A stretch of 64,000 nucleotides of DNA from NCBI GenBank assembly GCA_019359695.1, contig JAHHGV010000032.1, forward strand, positions 1 to 64,000, in the 5' to 3' direction. Below, piece by piece: positions 27,148 through 35,195 of the stretch. The position numbers and the translations under genes are program-made. Below the pieces are notes generated by a model. That model was not told the origin of the DNA. It searched no databases and was given only the letters and a program-made list of their open reading frames with translations. Positions within the stretch are counted from its first letter, which is position 1; the number at the start of each line of letters is the position of its first letter. Origin of the DNA: Brasilonema angustatum HA4187-MV1. GTDB lineage: Bacteria; Cyanobacteriota; Cyanobacteriia; Cyanobacteriales; Nostocaceae.

Positions 27148-27561
27148 ACTCTAGCCCAGAAGCATAAAGTTAACCGTGTATTACTTGGTAAAAGGGCTTT
27201 ATTTGACTATCGTTGGGAGTCTTCAGGAGTCATAGTAGTTGCGCTTGCTACTCTTGTTGCCAGTGTAATTATCTTCCCTCACTTACACCCGTATTTCTCA
27301 CAAGTCCGCGCATTCATCATAACCTTTACCCAGATTATGTTTCGGACATTTTTGACGTTGAAACCTACCTTATCTCATCCGAATTTATCTGCCATCAGTT
27401 CTTATTGCTTCTTATTGATAATAGGTTTTGATGCTATTTTTGCTGATTCATGGCTGCTCAAATGTCTTTTTTTGATTCAGATGTCTATTTTTATGCTTAT
27501 TTTGCTTTTTTCTCTCAGTAATTTCCTGATTGTGACAGTTGGGGTGCGGAATGTGGGTTGA
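27148..27561 (+). pseudogene. Membrane-protein remnant without a start codon
   Basis: The frame is open for 138 codons after a stop at 27145-27147. It contains hydrophobic segments GVIVVALATLVASVIIF, AISSYCFLLIIGFDAIF and LIQMSIFMLILLFSLSNFLI, typical of membrane spans. The only ATG lies at 27337, after the first span. I do not recognise the family. It looks like the 3' part of a truncated membrane-protein gene; chance hydrophobicity in AT-rich DNA is the alternative. Confidence 0.35.
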
Positions 27562-27836
27562 AAATTTGCCTCCACCCCTAAACGCCTGAATCTAGGTTTT
27601 ATAAGGTTTTAAGAATTGTTGTGAAAAATCCGGGTTACTGTACCTCACCCAGTTGATATCCGCTATATTTATCCCAATTGTTCTTTTCTGAGATCTTGCT
27701 CCTTCTCAATAAGGGGTAGATGGCAGTGTCCAACAAACGACATCATGAGCCTTTTAAGCTTTGATTTTCCCAATAAGATGTTGGTGCAAGATCTGAGCCT
27801 CCCACGGGCGCGATTAACGCTCCCGCAAAATATGAA

Positions 27837-27899
27837 ACAAGCACATTTTTATAATGTTTCTCAAAACCTTACTGTATAACGGTTCTAAAATGTGCTTGT
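27837..27899 (+). repeat. 63-bp palindromic element, left copy
   Basis: The element begins ACAAGCACATTTT and ends AAAATGTGCTTGT, so it folds on itself. Nearly the same 63 bases occur in inverted orientation at 28931-28993. Homology extends a few bases outward on both sides (TATGA and TAAG). The pair encloses the cation-efflux gene. Confidence 0.8.
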
Positions 27900-28010
27900 T
27901 AAGAGTTTTCTTGATTGGGAATCATAGTATTTTATTGTAGTTTTTCGACAATTATTAAAACTATTGGAGAGAGAGTCGAGCGTCGCTTGACTCTCCCCCC
28001 ACCTCTTTGT

Positions 28011-28027
28011 GTGATTATCATTATCAC
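28011..28027. promoter_or_regulatory. Fur/Zur-like palindrome
   Basis: GTGATTATCATTATCAC. On the minus strand GATAATGATAATCA matches 14 bases of the classical Fur consensus and all but one of the palindromic Zur consensus TGATAATNATTATCA. It lies 47 bases beyond the stop of the cation-efflux gene, an odd place for an operator. As part of a hairpin followed by T residues it may simply be a terminator. Confidence 0.35.
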
Positions 28028-28073
28028 AGAGATTTTTTTAATGATGCATAACTAGCAACTTTGGTTAATATCA

Positions 28074-28685
28074 TTACATATTTAAAATTTCCCAAGATTG
28101 AAAGAGGACTTTTCCGGCTGATTTAGCAAACAAGACGGTGAGCAGGAGTCCGACAATCAAATCTGGTAACAATGAGCCTGTTAGAAATACCAATCCTGCT
28201 GCCCCAAGAAGAAAAGTGTTAGCGATGATGTCATTACGAGAACAAAGCCATACTGAAGACATATTGAGATTATCGTTTCTGTGTGTATTTAGCAAGTATA
28301 GACAAAGCAGATTGGCAAGCAAAGCTATGAACCCTATAGTACTCATAGCCCTAACTTCTGGTGTTGTTTCAGCTTGTATCTGGTAGCAGGCTCTAGCAAA
28401 CACAGTCACAGCTGATAGGAACATAATCACCCCCTTTAACAAGGCAGGTCTTGCCTGAGCTTCACTTCCTTTGTTGAGGACATACAAAATACTGCCATAA
28501 ACCAGAGCATCACCCAACATATCAAGCGAATCTCCTGTTAGTAAAAGGGAATTAGAGTTGATACCTGTACCCAATTCCACGACGAACATCACACTGTTAA
28601 TTAGCAAAACAGTCCACAGAACCTTTCTGTGCTGTTTTCTGAGCTGATTCAGTTTATAAGTTTTGTTTTGACCGCAATTACCCAT
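28074..28685 (-). CDS. Cation-diffusion-facilitator-like membrane transporter, short form
   Basis: A 203-residue membrane protein with about six spans. The second span carries LLLTGDSLDMLGDALVYG and the fifth CSRNDIIANTFLLGAAG, which correspond to the two metal-site helices of CDF efflux proteins (x-x-x-x-D each). The protein ends after the sixth span and lacks the C-terminal cytoplasmic domain of full CDF proteins, as in a known short subfamily. It would export a divalent metal in exchange for protons; the metal is not predictable. The gene stands alone between inverted 63-bp palindromes, and a Cys/His-poor N-terminus (MGNCGQNK) precedes the first span. Confidence 0.78.
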   Translation of the reverse strand: MGNCGQNKTYKLNQLRKQHRKVLWTVLLINSVMFVVELGTGINSNSLLLTGDSLDMLGDALVYGSILYVLNKGSEAQARPALLKGVIMFLSAVTVFARACYQIQAETTPEVRAMSTIGFIALLANLLCLYLLNTHRNDNLNMSSVWLCSRNDIIANTFLLGAAGLVFLTGSLLPDLIVGLLLTVLFAKSAGKVLFQSWEILNM

Positions 28686-29445
28686 AACTAGTACCTCTAA
28701 TCAGATATATACGTATTAGGCATCTCCGAAAAATGCCAATGCCTATCTATAACTGGCTTTTAACAGGCGATCGCCTTACATACCGAAAAATAAGAAAAAA
28801 GGGAATTAGTGATCGCAAACTAATAGAAACCTTCCAAGGAAGCCCAAACGATCAAATCCCATGTGAATAGGGGTTTTATATTTTTCAGGAGCGAATACCA
28901 GTGGCATAAGCCGCTAGTCGGAGGCTCTTAACTTGCACATTTTAGAACCGTTATACAGTAAGGCTTTGAGAAACATCATAAAAATGTGCTTGTTTCATAT
29001 AATGTTTTCGGTCTACTGAATTTCATTCTTAAAGCTCTATTCTGTAGAGCTTCATCTTAAATTGATATTCTCTCTACTTCACAAATTTTATGAAATGAAA
29101 AATATGACGGCAAGGGTTGTTTTTTCGGATTAAGTTTACATTTTTTATTTTCTAATTTGTGCATATCTAATTTAGACACTATCTCCAGGGTAAGCGCATC
29201 TCAAACCCTATTGACTCAGTATTTCTGGCCTTGTACTTTTTCGATGTCAGACTCACCTACTGAGATGGTAAAAATCCCTCGTGCTTTGTTGGAACGTTTG
29301 ACCGATACTTTGGGCTATGCCGCCTAAATGGATAAAGTCGAGCTAAATTTCTCGCCTTAACCAGGAAGTTTACAACTTCTGTATAAATGGCTATATTGCT
29401 AAAAAGCAATACTTTATCATTTAAAACCCCTAGATAAGTAAAACC
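28686..29445. other. Non-coding stretch after the right palindrome
   Basis: Holds a HIP1 site, the right palindromic copy (28931-28993) and a 27-codon open frame at 29244-29327 (MSDSPTEMVKIPRALLERL...). That frame has a plausible helix but no recognisable family, so I do not call it as a gene. The string GGATAAAGTCGAGCT at 29331 is shared with 25682. Confidence 0.4.
28931..28993 (-). repeat. 63-bp palindromic element, right inverted copy
   Basis: Same length as the left copy at 27837-27899 and nearly identical when reverse-complemented, with a handful of substitutions (for example GCCTTACTG for ACCTTACTG). With the left copy it bounds a segment of 1157 bases. Confidence 0.8.
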
Positions 29446-29484
29446 TAAAAAATGCAAACTTGCTGCAAAAATTAAACCATTGTA
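29446..29484 (+). promoter_or_regulatory. Copy B of the shared promoter/operator motif
   Basis: First half AAAAAATGCAAACTTGC, second half ATTAAACCATTGTA, 17 bases from CTT to ACC. It lies about 100 bases before the truncated GMC head at 29586 and drives, by inference, the MFS operon behind it. Confidence 0.65.
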
Positions 29485-29585
29485 TTCTTATTTTATTTTG
29501 TATACAGTTTTGAATATCAAGGTTAATAGTTTTAGCTTTATTTTTTGTCTAACTCTCACTAGGTAATCCATAATATGTAAAATTT

Positions 29586-29741
29586 ATGCGTTATATATCT
29601 TATGGTCGTCGCTTTCTTCAAACTGCCACCTTATTCGGTGCTGGTGTAGCAGCTTCAGTACTTAACCCTTTTCGTACTAGAGCTACAAATACTCAGAAAG
29701 AGTTTGTAGATGCTCTGATAATGCTACATTATCTTCATTAA
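29586..29741 (+). pseudogene. Truncated head of a GMC oxidoreductase gene (51 codons)
   Basis: MRYISYGRRFLQTATLFGAG and the following residues to EFVDALI align with the first 47 residues of the GMC oxidoreductase at 19763, including the Tat motif. After DALI the homology stops at the FAD motif. A few unrelated codons lead to TAA at 29739. The MFS gene starts 10 bases later, with its AAGGA site overlapping the stop. Divergence from the full copy (many substitutions) shows an old paralog, not a recent duplication. The short peptide would be a Tat-signal-only product. Confidence 0.8.
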
Positions 29742-29751
29742 AGGATGAAGT

Positions 29752-30960
29752 ATGAGAAAAATTATAGTAAATTATTTAGTGGTTTTTCTGATAACTTGTA
29801 TAACTGCGTTGGGGTCAATTTCCGTATCGGTATATTTACTTTCTTTACCTGTCATAACAAAATCCCTGAATTGCGACCCTTCAGCTACACAATTTACAGT
29901 TACTGCATTCCTTTTTATTTTTGCTCTATCCCAATTAGTGTATGGATCTTTGTCTGATCGATTCGGTAGAAAATCACCAATTCTAGCCGGAATAATTGTA
30001 TATACACAGGGAAGCATTCTGTGTGCTTTAGCTTATGACATAAATATATTGATCATTGGACGATTAGTACAAGGTATCGGCGCAAGCGCGGGTCCTTCAC
30101 TGGGAAAAGCAATTATCCGCGATATGTACGAAGGTTCTAAGTTAACATCGTCTTTAGCTATAGTTACAGCAGCGGTAGCTTTATCGCCTATGCTAGGTCC
30201 ATTTATGGGCGGTTATATAGATACTTTTTGGGGTTGGCGTGTTATATTTCTTGCTTTGGTAATTGTAGCAGTTATGCTTGGTTTAACCGTTAATTTTCTA
30301 TTACCAGAAACTATTCAGCAGCGGAACTCTAGAAGTACACATATCAAGGTAATTTTTCAACGTTATAAGATTTTAATTGCCGATAAAGAATATATTTTTG
30401 CGACGTTGTGTGCAGGGTGTCTTACAGCAGGTAATTTTGCCTGGAATTCTGCTGCTCCTTTTGTTTTTTCTGACTTTTTTCATGTAAATGCTGATAACTA
30501 TGGCACTCTATCAGTTTTTGTCGGTGCAGGGTACCTGACAGGCACGATATCTACCTCTTTTTTATCAAGATACCTGACAAATTATAGAATTGTCTACTCA
30601 GGTCTGTTACTGTCTCTTATTTCGTCAGTATTGTTGTTTTTACCGTCAATCTTTTTGTCATCTGCTTGGCAAATGTTGATACCTATGATAATGTACACAG
30701 TTGGAATGGGTATTGTTATTCCGGCTGCTGCTGCCTGTGCTATGTCTCGTTTTTCTGAAATTGCAGGTTCAGCAGCAGGTCTTTTCGGAGCAATTCAAAT
30801 ATTCATAGGGGCTTTAGGAAGTGCAATAATCAGCATATTTCACACGAGCAGCGCGCTACCTGTTGTTTGTATTCTTTTTGCATTTGCTTTGCTAGCATTT
30901 TATTGTGGTCAAATCGCACTTTTTCCTTTGCGAGCAAAAATCATCTCCAAACTCAAATAG
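29752..30960 (+). CDS. MFS multidrug exporter, Bcr/CflA type
   Basis: A 402-residue, twelve-span proton-driven exporter. Diagnostic motifs are LPVITKSLNCDPSATQFTVTAFL after span 1, the loop 2-3 motif GSLSDRFGRKSPIL, and the span 4-5 motif GRLVQGIGASAGPSLGKAIIRDMYEG typical of Bcr/CflA drug-resistance proteins. It should remove a small organic molecule from the cytoplasm. The ATG follows AAGGA with 6 bases spacing. It is the first intact gene behind motif B and the truncated GMC head, and it is followed closely by an isochorismatase-fold protein (32 bases) and a SnoaL-like protein, probably one operon. Confidence 0.9.
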   Translation: MRKIIVNYLVVFLITCITALGSISVSVYLLSLPVITKSLNCDPSATQFTVTAFLFIFALSQLVYGSLSDRFGRKSPILAGIIVYTQGSILCALAYDINILIIGRLVQGIGASAGPSLGKAIIRDMYEGSKLTSSLAIVTAAVALSPMLGPFMGGYIDTFWGWRVIFLALVIVAVMLGLTVNFLLPETIQQRNSRSTHIKVIFQRYKILIADKEYIFATLCAGCLTAGNFAWNSAAPFVFSDFFHVNADNYGTLSVFVGAGYLTGTISTSFLSRYLTNYRIVYSGLLLSLISSVLLFLPSIFLSSAWQMLIPMIMYTVGMGIVIPAAAACAMSRFSEIAGSAAGLFGAIQIFIGALGSAIISIFHTSSALPVVCILFAFALLAFYCGQIALFPLRAKIISKLK

Positions 30961-30992
30961 TAACCTATTAATCAACTTGAAAGGAATCACTC

Positions 30993-31568
30993 ATGAACAA
31001 GACAAAAATATATCCAAAAGATGTGGTTATCCTATTTGCTGATTTACAGGAGGGAATTGCTGAACTATCTAAAACTATTCCTTCTAATAGATTAAAAAAA
31101 GGGGTAACTGGACTCGCTAAGATCGCGAAAATTCTTGATCTGCCAGTCATCATTACTGCTGTGGCTGATGCGGAAGGTTCAGCAAAGATTATGCCCGAAA
31201 TTGCACAGGTTCTGGGCAACTTACCAGTTATTTATAGAACAACTGCTGACTCTATGTTGAATGAGGAAATAGTGGGAGCTATCAAAGCTTCGGGACGTCA
31301 GACAATTCTAATCTCAGGAGTTGCAACAGAATTAGCTGTTCAACTTCCCGCACTTAGTGGGGTAGATATGGGGTATCGCACTTTCGTAGTAGTTGATGCG
31401 TGTGGAGGTATGAGTGAGCGAACTGAAAATGCTGCACTCAGCCGTATTGAGCGCAATGGTGGAAATCTTGTGTCAGTTTTGACCTTAGCGGGTGAACTGG
31501 CAGGAGATTTTCGCACTGAAGTGGCGCAAGCACTAACTCCCATAATTTTTGAAATGGCGACTGCTTAA
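30993..31568 (+). CDS. Isochorismatase-fold (cysteine-hydrolase superfamily) protein lacking the catalytic Cys
   Basis: 191 residues with the isochorismatase Rossmann-like fold. The first acidic residue is present (ILFADLQEG, Asp17). The segment that normally reads GVxTExCV is GVATELAVQ here, so the nucleophilic Cys is Ala. The usual Lys of the triad region reads RTTADSML. The fold without Cys cannot act as an amidase or nicotinamidase. A water-based vinyl-ether hydrolase activity like true isochorismatase, or a non-catalytic role, remains possible. It lies 32 bases after the exporter gene and 69 before a SnoaL-like gene. Confidence 0.8.
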   Translation: MNKTKIYPKDVVILFADLQEGIAELSKTIPSNRLKKGVTGLAKIAKILDLPVIITAVADAEGSAKIMPEIAQVLGNLPVIYRTTADSMLNEEIVGAIKASGRQTILISGVATELAVQLPALSGVDMGYRTFVVVDACGGMSERTENAALSRIERNGGNLVSVLTLAGELAGDFRTEVAQALTPIIFEMATA

Positions 31569-31637
31569 ACCCGGATTTCTCACAAAGTCTGAAAAAATAG
31601 GGATCAAAAACTGCGAAAATATCTAGGATATACAAAC

Positions 31638-32012
31638 ATGACGACGCAACAGAATAAGGAATTCGTAATAAACCATTTCGAGCAGTTTGTGAACCAAAAA
31701 AATCTGGAGATTGCGGAAAAGAACTTTGCGGTAGATTTTCATGACCATGAGCAGCCGGCTGGGTTGCCAGGGGGACGTGTTGGAGCGAAACAGTTTATGG
31801 CCGGCACTTACAAGAAGTATCCCGATCTCCACGTCACTATTGAGGATATTGTTGCGGAGAATGACAAAGTGTGGGTGTGCAATACATGGCGTGGAACGGA
31901 CAGCGAGACTGGGAAAAAGATCGTATTTACAGGCGTGGTGATTTGGAGGTTAGCCGACGGCATATTCGTGGAGCGTTGGGCATTTGTGCAGCCCCCTAGT
32001 GAGAGCCACTAA
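31638..32012 (+). CDS. SnoaL-like polyketide-cyclase/ester-cyclase family protein
   Basis: A 124-residue protein with the cone-shaped NTF2/SnoaL fold: an N-terminal helix pair (NKEFVINHFEQFVNQKNLEIAEKNF), the family motif FHDHEQP, GxxGAKQFMAGTYKKYPDLHVTIEDIV, and closing strands VFTGVVIWRLADGIFVERW. Members bind small hydrophobic or polar ligands and some catalyse cyclisation or isomerisation. No substrate can be assigned. It is the third gene of the motif-B operon and the first of five SnoaL/NTF2-type units in the window. Confidence 0.8.
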   Translation: MTTQQNKEFVINHFEQFVNQKNLEIAEKNFAVDFHDHEQPAGLPGGRVGAKQFMAGTYKKYPDLHVTIEDIVAENDKVWVCNTWRGTDSETGKKIVFTGVVIWRLADGIFVERWAFVQPPSESH

Positions 32013-32288
32013 TCAAGTTAAACTCCGTAGTTTGTCGCTTGGCTGTTAACAGATGTGAAATAGTTGCTATCAGTAACTATCTCTAAGCATTTTTCTTACA
32101 TTGGCTCTATAGGAGTCATACTTGATTCTTGCTAGGTATACCGAGAACTAAACCGTTGTACGGTAGCTCTTAGGTCATTTGGTTTTGCAAAAATCAAATA
32201 CTAGTCGTATATAGCAATCTTATAGTGAGACTCCGTATTTCTTCGCTGCTGCCAATGCCACGCTCAGAAATATTTGGCTCAACCCTTT
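32013..32288. other. AT-rich intergenic stretch
   Basis: No gene. A single MITE-end-like string TATAGCAATCTTATAG occurs near 32213 without a partner. Confidence 0.4.
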
Positions 32289-32525
32289 AATAGACCTCTT
32301 GCAAAAGTCCAAAAGTTGGGGATGTCATTCTGTAGACGCTTTGCGGTGAGGGGGTCGCAGTCTTGGCGGTGAGCGTCGATTGCGAACCCCCGTTAGCGCA
32401 GCGAGACCGAAGGTCTTCCCCGAAGGGCTTCCCGCAGGGTACGAAACGTAGTGCAGTGAAGAATCTCGCGAGATGTTTCGCTCCGATCAACATGACATTT
32501 TAAGTATTTATGCAAGAGGTCTATT
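32289..32525. mobile_element. MITE-like element with 15-bp inverted ends touching the ubiD-type stop codon
   Basis: AATAGACCTCTTGCA (32289-32303) and TGCAAGAGGTCTATT (32511-32525) are perfect inverted ends around 207 bases of GC-rich repeat. The interior includes, inverted, the 49-base repeat also found at 43376. The right end contains CTA at 32521-32523, which is the TAG stop of the decarboxylase gene on the minus strand. No transposase is encoded. Confidence 0.75.
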
Positions 32526-34005
32526 GATAGCCGTAAGCATGCCAGTTATTTAAAACCCTTTCCTGTATTTCCTTAGGCCACCCCTCGCGGAACGAAGTTC
32601 GCCTCGGTCTATGCTCGGATGTCCAGCTATCCTGGCTCAAGCAGTTGTAAATGGCTTTGGTACTCATGAAAACCTTCTTTTCATCTGTACGCAGGAACAC
32701 AGGGAGGTTAAGCATACTTTCCATAGGAAAATGCACTTCGCCAGTGCCGGGATGGCATCGTGTCGCAAACGCCCACACTACCTCGGCAGTGTTTGTCGGA
32801 TCGATGTCATTTTCCATCACCAACACTTTCGGTATCCCATACCCAACGTGAGACTTGAAGATGATCTTGCCAATTTCCTGAATTAGCTGATCAGCATTCA
32901 GATTTGTCTTCTCCCGCCACTCCATGTCCATTGTAACTACCAGCCAATGCACAGCGGTTTCAAGCGGGGTGTAGCACATTGTGACTGGAAGATTGTGCTG
33001 GCGCAGTTCGTGTAGCACTTCTGCCGCTGCAGGTAAACCCCAAGCTGTATGGTCTTCCTCGACCGGCTCTCCTGCAACCACAACAGGCAGGATGGGATCG
33101 TTACGATAGGTTATTGCACTCACGTGGTAAACTGGTTTATTAGAACTCAGCCCCTGCCAAATGTATCCAGCATATTCTCCCATCGGTCCTTCAGGTGCTG
33201 TCTCTGTATGCGAGAGCAACCCTTCAATAACTATCTCTGCTGTAGCTGGAACCTCAAGATCCACTGTTTCACATCGCACAACCTCAAGCGCTTCATCCAG
33301 GTATGCCCCAATAAAACCCGACTCATCCACAAAGTCAGGTACTGGCATTCCTGAAACAAAGGGAATAGCAGGCTCTACTCCTAATGCCAGCGCAAAGGGC
33401 ATTGGTTTATCCAACTCTTTCCACATTGCATGGATCTTGCCTAAATGCTGGGCTGGAGCAACAATGCCGGCCATCCTGTTCTTGTCTAAGATCATCATCC
33501 GGGCAATAGACCAATTAGTCCACTTCTTGTCGGGCGTTTGTGCAACAATTGTCCCGATTGTATTGATGTAGCGACCACCGTCCCCTGCATGAATTATTGG
33601 AGCAGGGAATCTAAGTAAATCTACTTGGTTGCCGAGAAGAATATTTTCTTTGCATGAACCAGTCTGAACTAACTTCGGTGGAATAAGGGTTTTCAAGCGT
33701 GCTTGCGCCAGCTTTTCAATAATCTCCTGTCCACTTGCATAGGGGTCTAAGCCCAGAGATATAGCTATACGCGAAAGGTAAAGACCCGGTTGGCGACTTA
33801 CACCTCCGGGTGCGCCAAGTACCCGAAAGCCCTTTTCGATCCCTTTAATGTTATTGAACAACGGAGCCGGAGCCTTTAAGTCGTAAGACCGACGAGTAAT
33901 TGCGCCAATTTCCAGGTTCCAGTCTACCTCTTGATCAATTTCTTGAACCTCACCAATTTCCTTTAAAACATCAATGTATTCTCGGAGACTCTTCAAGTGT
34001 TTCAT
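32521..34005 (-). CDS. UbiD-family prenyl-FMN-dependent decarboxylase
   Basis: 494 residues, the usual length for UbiD enzymes. Characteristic parts are the N-terminal MKHLKSLREYIDVLKEIGEV, the cofactor-site TNWSIARMMI with its Arg, the acidic EGPMGEYAGY motif with the catalytic-site Glu, and LVVTMDMEW further on. The protein decarboxylates an aromatic or alpha,beta-unsaturated acid using prenylated FMN made by UbiX; sequence style is closer to phenolic-acid (BsdC/VdcC-like) decarboxylases than to ubiquinone UbiD. It overlaps the upstream UbiX-type gene by 35 bases, so both are co-translated. The stop codon lies in the end of a MITE, so the present C-terminus NNWHAYGYQ may be set by the insertion. 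Confidence 0.88.
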   Translation of the reverse strand: MKHLKSLREYIDVLKEIGEVQEIDQEVDWNLEIGAITRRSYDLKAPAPLFNNIKGIEKGFRVLGAPGGVSRQPGLYLSRIAISLGLDPYASGQEIIEKLAQARLKTLIPPKLVQTGSCKENILLGNQVDLLRFPAPIIHAGDGGRYINTIGTIVAQTPDKKWTNWSIARMMILDKNRMAGIVAPAQHLGKIHAMWKELDKPMPFALALGVEPAIPFVSGMPVPDFVDESGFIGAYLDEALEVVRCETVDLEVPATAEIVIEGLLSHTETAPEGPMGEYAGYIWQGLSSNKPVYHVSAITYRNDPILPVVVAGEPVEEDHTAWGLPAAAEVLHELRQHNLPVTMCYTPLETAVHWLVVTMDMEWREKTNLNADQLIQEIGKIIFKSHVGYGIPKVLVMENDIDPTNTAEVVWAFATRCHPGTGEVHFPMESMLNLPVFLRTDEKKVFMSTKAIYNCLSQDSWTSEHRPRRTSFREGWPKEIQERVLNNWHAYGYQ

Positions 34006-34618
34006 CGCTTAATGCTCCAAATGAGTGAAAATTATCAGTAAAAGTGGTACTGTGTTCGCCCCAGCGTTGAACACATCCCGCCTCAATGTCAAATAGGTCA
34101 AGTACTCTACCAACTGTATGATTAATGATGTCATCCAGCGTTTTGGGACAATTATAAAATGCTGGTACTGGTGGTGCGATAATGGCTCCGCTTTCTGTGA
34201 CTGCTAGCATGTTTTTGAGATGACCTGCATGGAGTGGAGTTTCACGAACCACCAACACGAGACGACGACGCTCTTTAAGTACAACATCAGCAGCGCGGCT
34301 TAGGAGATTACTGGTAATACCATTGGAAATTTCTGATAGGGTGCGAATTGAACACGGAATTATTACCATTCCCATTGTTTTGAATGAGCCGCTCGATATC
34401 GCCGCGCTAATATCGGAAATTGAATAGGTCACATCAGCTAGGCTGCGTAGCTCTTGAGCTGTCATATCTGTTTCAAAATCACGGGTGATCTCCGCTGACT
34501 TTGATACAACTAAATGACTTTCTATACTGACTCTCCTAAGCACCTCTAATAGTCTAATCCCATAAATAATGCCGGATGCACCACTTATACCAACAATTAA
34601 GCGTTGTTTTGGGGTCAT
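33971..34618 (-). CDS. ubiX: UbiX-type flavin prenyltransferase
   Basis: A 215-residue flavoprotein that prenylates FMN to make the cofactor for the adjacent UbiD-type enzyme. Typical signatures are the N-terminal GISGASGIIYGIRLLEVL, the SSGSFKTMGMVIIPCSIRTLSEI segment, RRRLVLVVRETPLHAGHLKNM and the C-terminal IIAPPVPAFYNCPKTLDDI. At about 215 residues it is slightly longer than the core fold because of a C-terminal tail reaching into the next gene. Gene overlap with the decarboxylase (35 bases) supports a dedicated pair. No copy of the shared regulatory motif is seen ahead of it. Confidence 0.9.
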   Translation of the reverse strand: MTPKQRLIVGISGASGIIYGIRLLEVLRRVSIESHLVVSKSAEITRDFETDMTAQELRSLADVTYSISDISAAISSGSFKTMGMVIIPCSIRTLSEISNGITSNLLSRAADVVLKERRRLVLVVRETPLHAGHLKNMLAVTESGAIIAPPVPAFYNCPKTLDDIINHTVGRVLDLFDIEAGCVQRWGEHSTTFTDNFHSFGALSDETLEESPRIH

Positions 34619-34759
34619 AAATTACCTCTTTGTTAAAGGTTGAAATATAAGTTGACCGCCATAAATCGTGGTCTTAAAACGGCAGATTGTGAAGGTTTCT
34701 TTAACCCCGGAATGGAGGAAGCAATCGTCAGCATAGAAGCAACGCGATGATTAACGTCA

Positions 34760-35185
34760 ATATGTCAAATCTATTCTGACCGAAACAATTTTAGATTTGA
34801 AATTTTAGATTTGAAATTGGGGAGCCAATACAGCAAGCGCGTAGCGTGGCACTTTGTGCCATAGTCCTTGTTTCCCTCACTTGGTACTTGGCGTTGATTT
34901 TCGGTACAAGCCCCGTCCTTCTTTGACCAAAACAATTTGAAATTTTAGATTTTAGATTTTAAATTGGGGATTTTCGGTATAAGCCCCGTCTTTCTAAAAT
35001 GGAATTAATCCAAAATCTAAAATCCTAAATCCAAAATTGATTGACGTAATTAATCCAAAATCGTAAATTTAAAAATCTAGGCTTCGTTTCGCTCCGCTCC
35101 AAGCAGAGCACTTTTAGGGTGGAGTTAATCCAAAATCTAAAATCCTAAATCCAAAATTGATTGACTTTTTGCTCTCCTTCATACA
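34760..35185. repeat. AT-rich short-tandem-repeat region (AATCCAAA / AAATTTTAGATT types)
   Basis: Multiple copies of CCAAAATCTAAAATCCTAAA and TTTTAGATTTGAAATT alternate. One block of about 40 bases ending CCAAAATTGATTGAC is present twice (35005-35045 and 35126-35165). TTCGGTATAAGCCCCGTC also recurs. The region of 580 bases between ubiX and the dehydrogenase holds no gene. Confidence 0.75.
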
Positions 35186-35195
35186 TATATGTACG

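Larger units (their letters stand above)
27562..28073. other. Intergenic region with left palindromic element and hairpins
   Basis: No gene. It contains the palindromic element 27837-27899, a hairpin GAGAGTCGAGCG/CGCTTGACTCTC (27971-27995) and the Fur/Zur-like sequence at 28011-28027 followed by seven T. The last two could end the minus-strand cation-efflux transcript. Confidence 0.45.

Noticed and set aside
29244-29327. 27-codon open frame MSDSPTEMVKIPRALLERL...
   Set aside because: Too short to support; no ribosome-binding site and no partner gene. Kept only as a note in the region entry.
32287-32493. Minus-strand open frame inside the MITE
   Set aside because: Repeat-derived sequence between the inverted ends; not a transposase.
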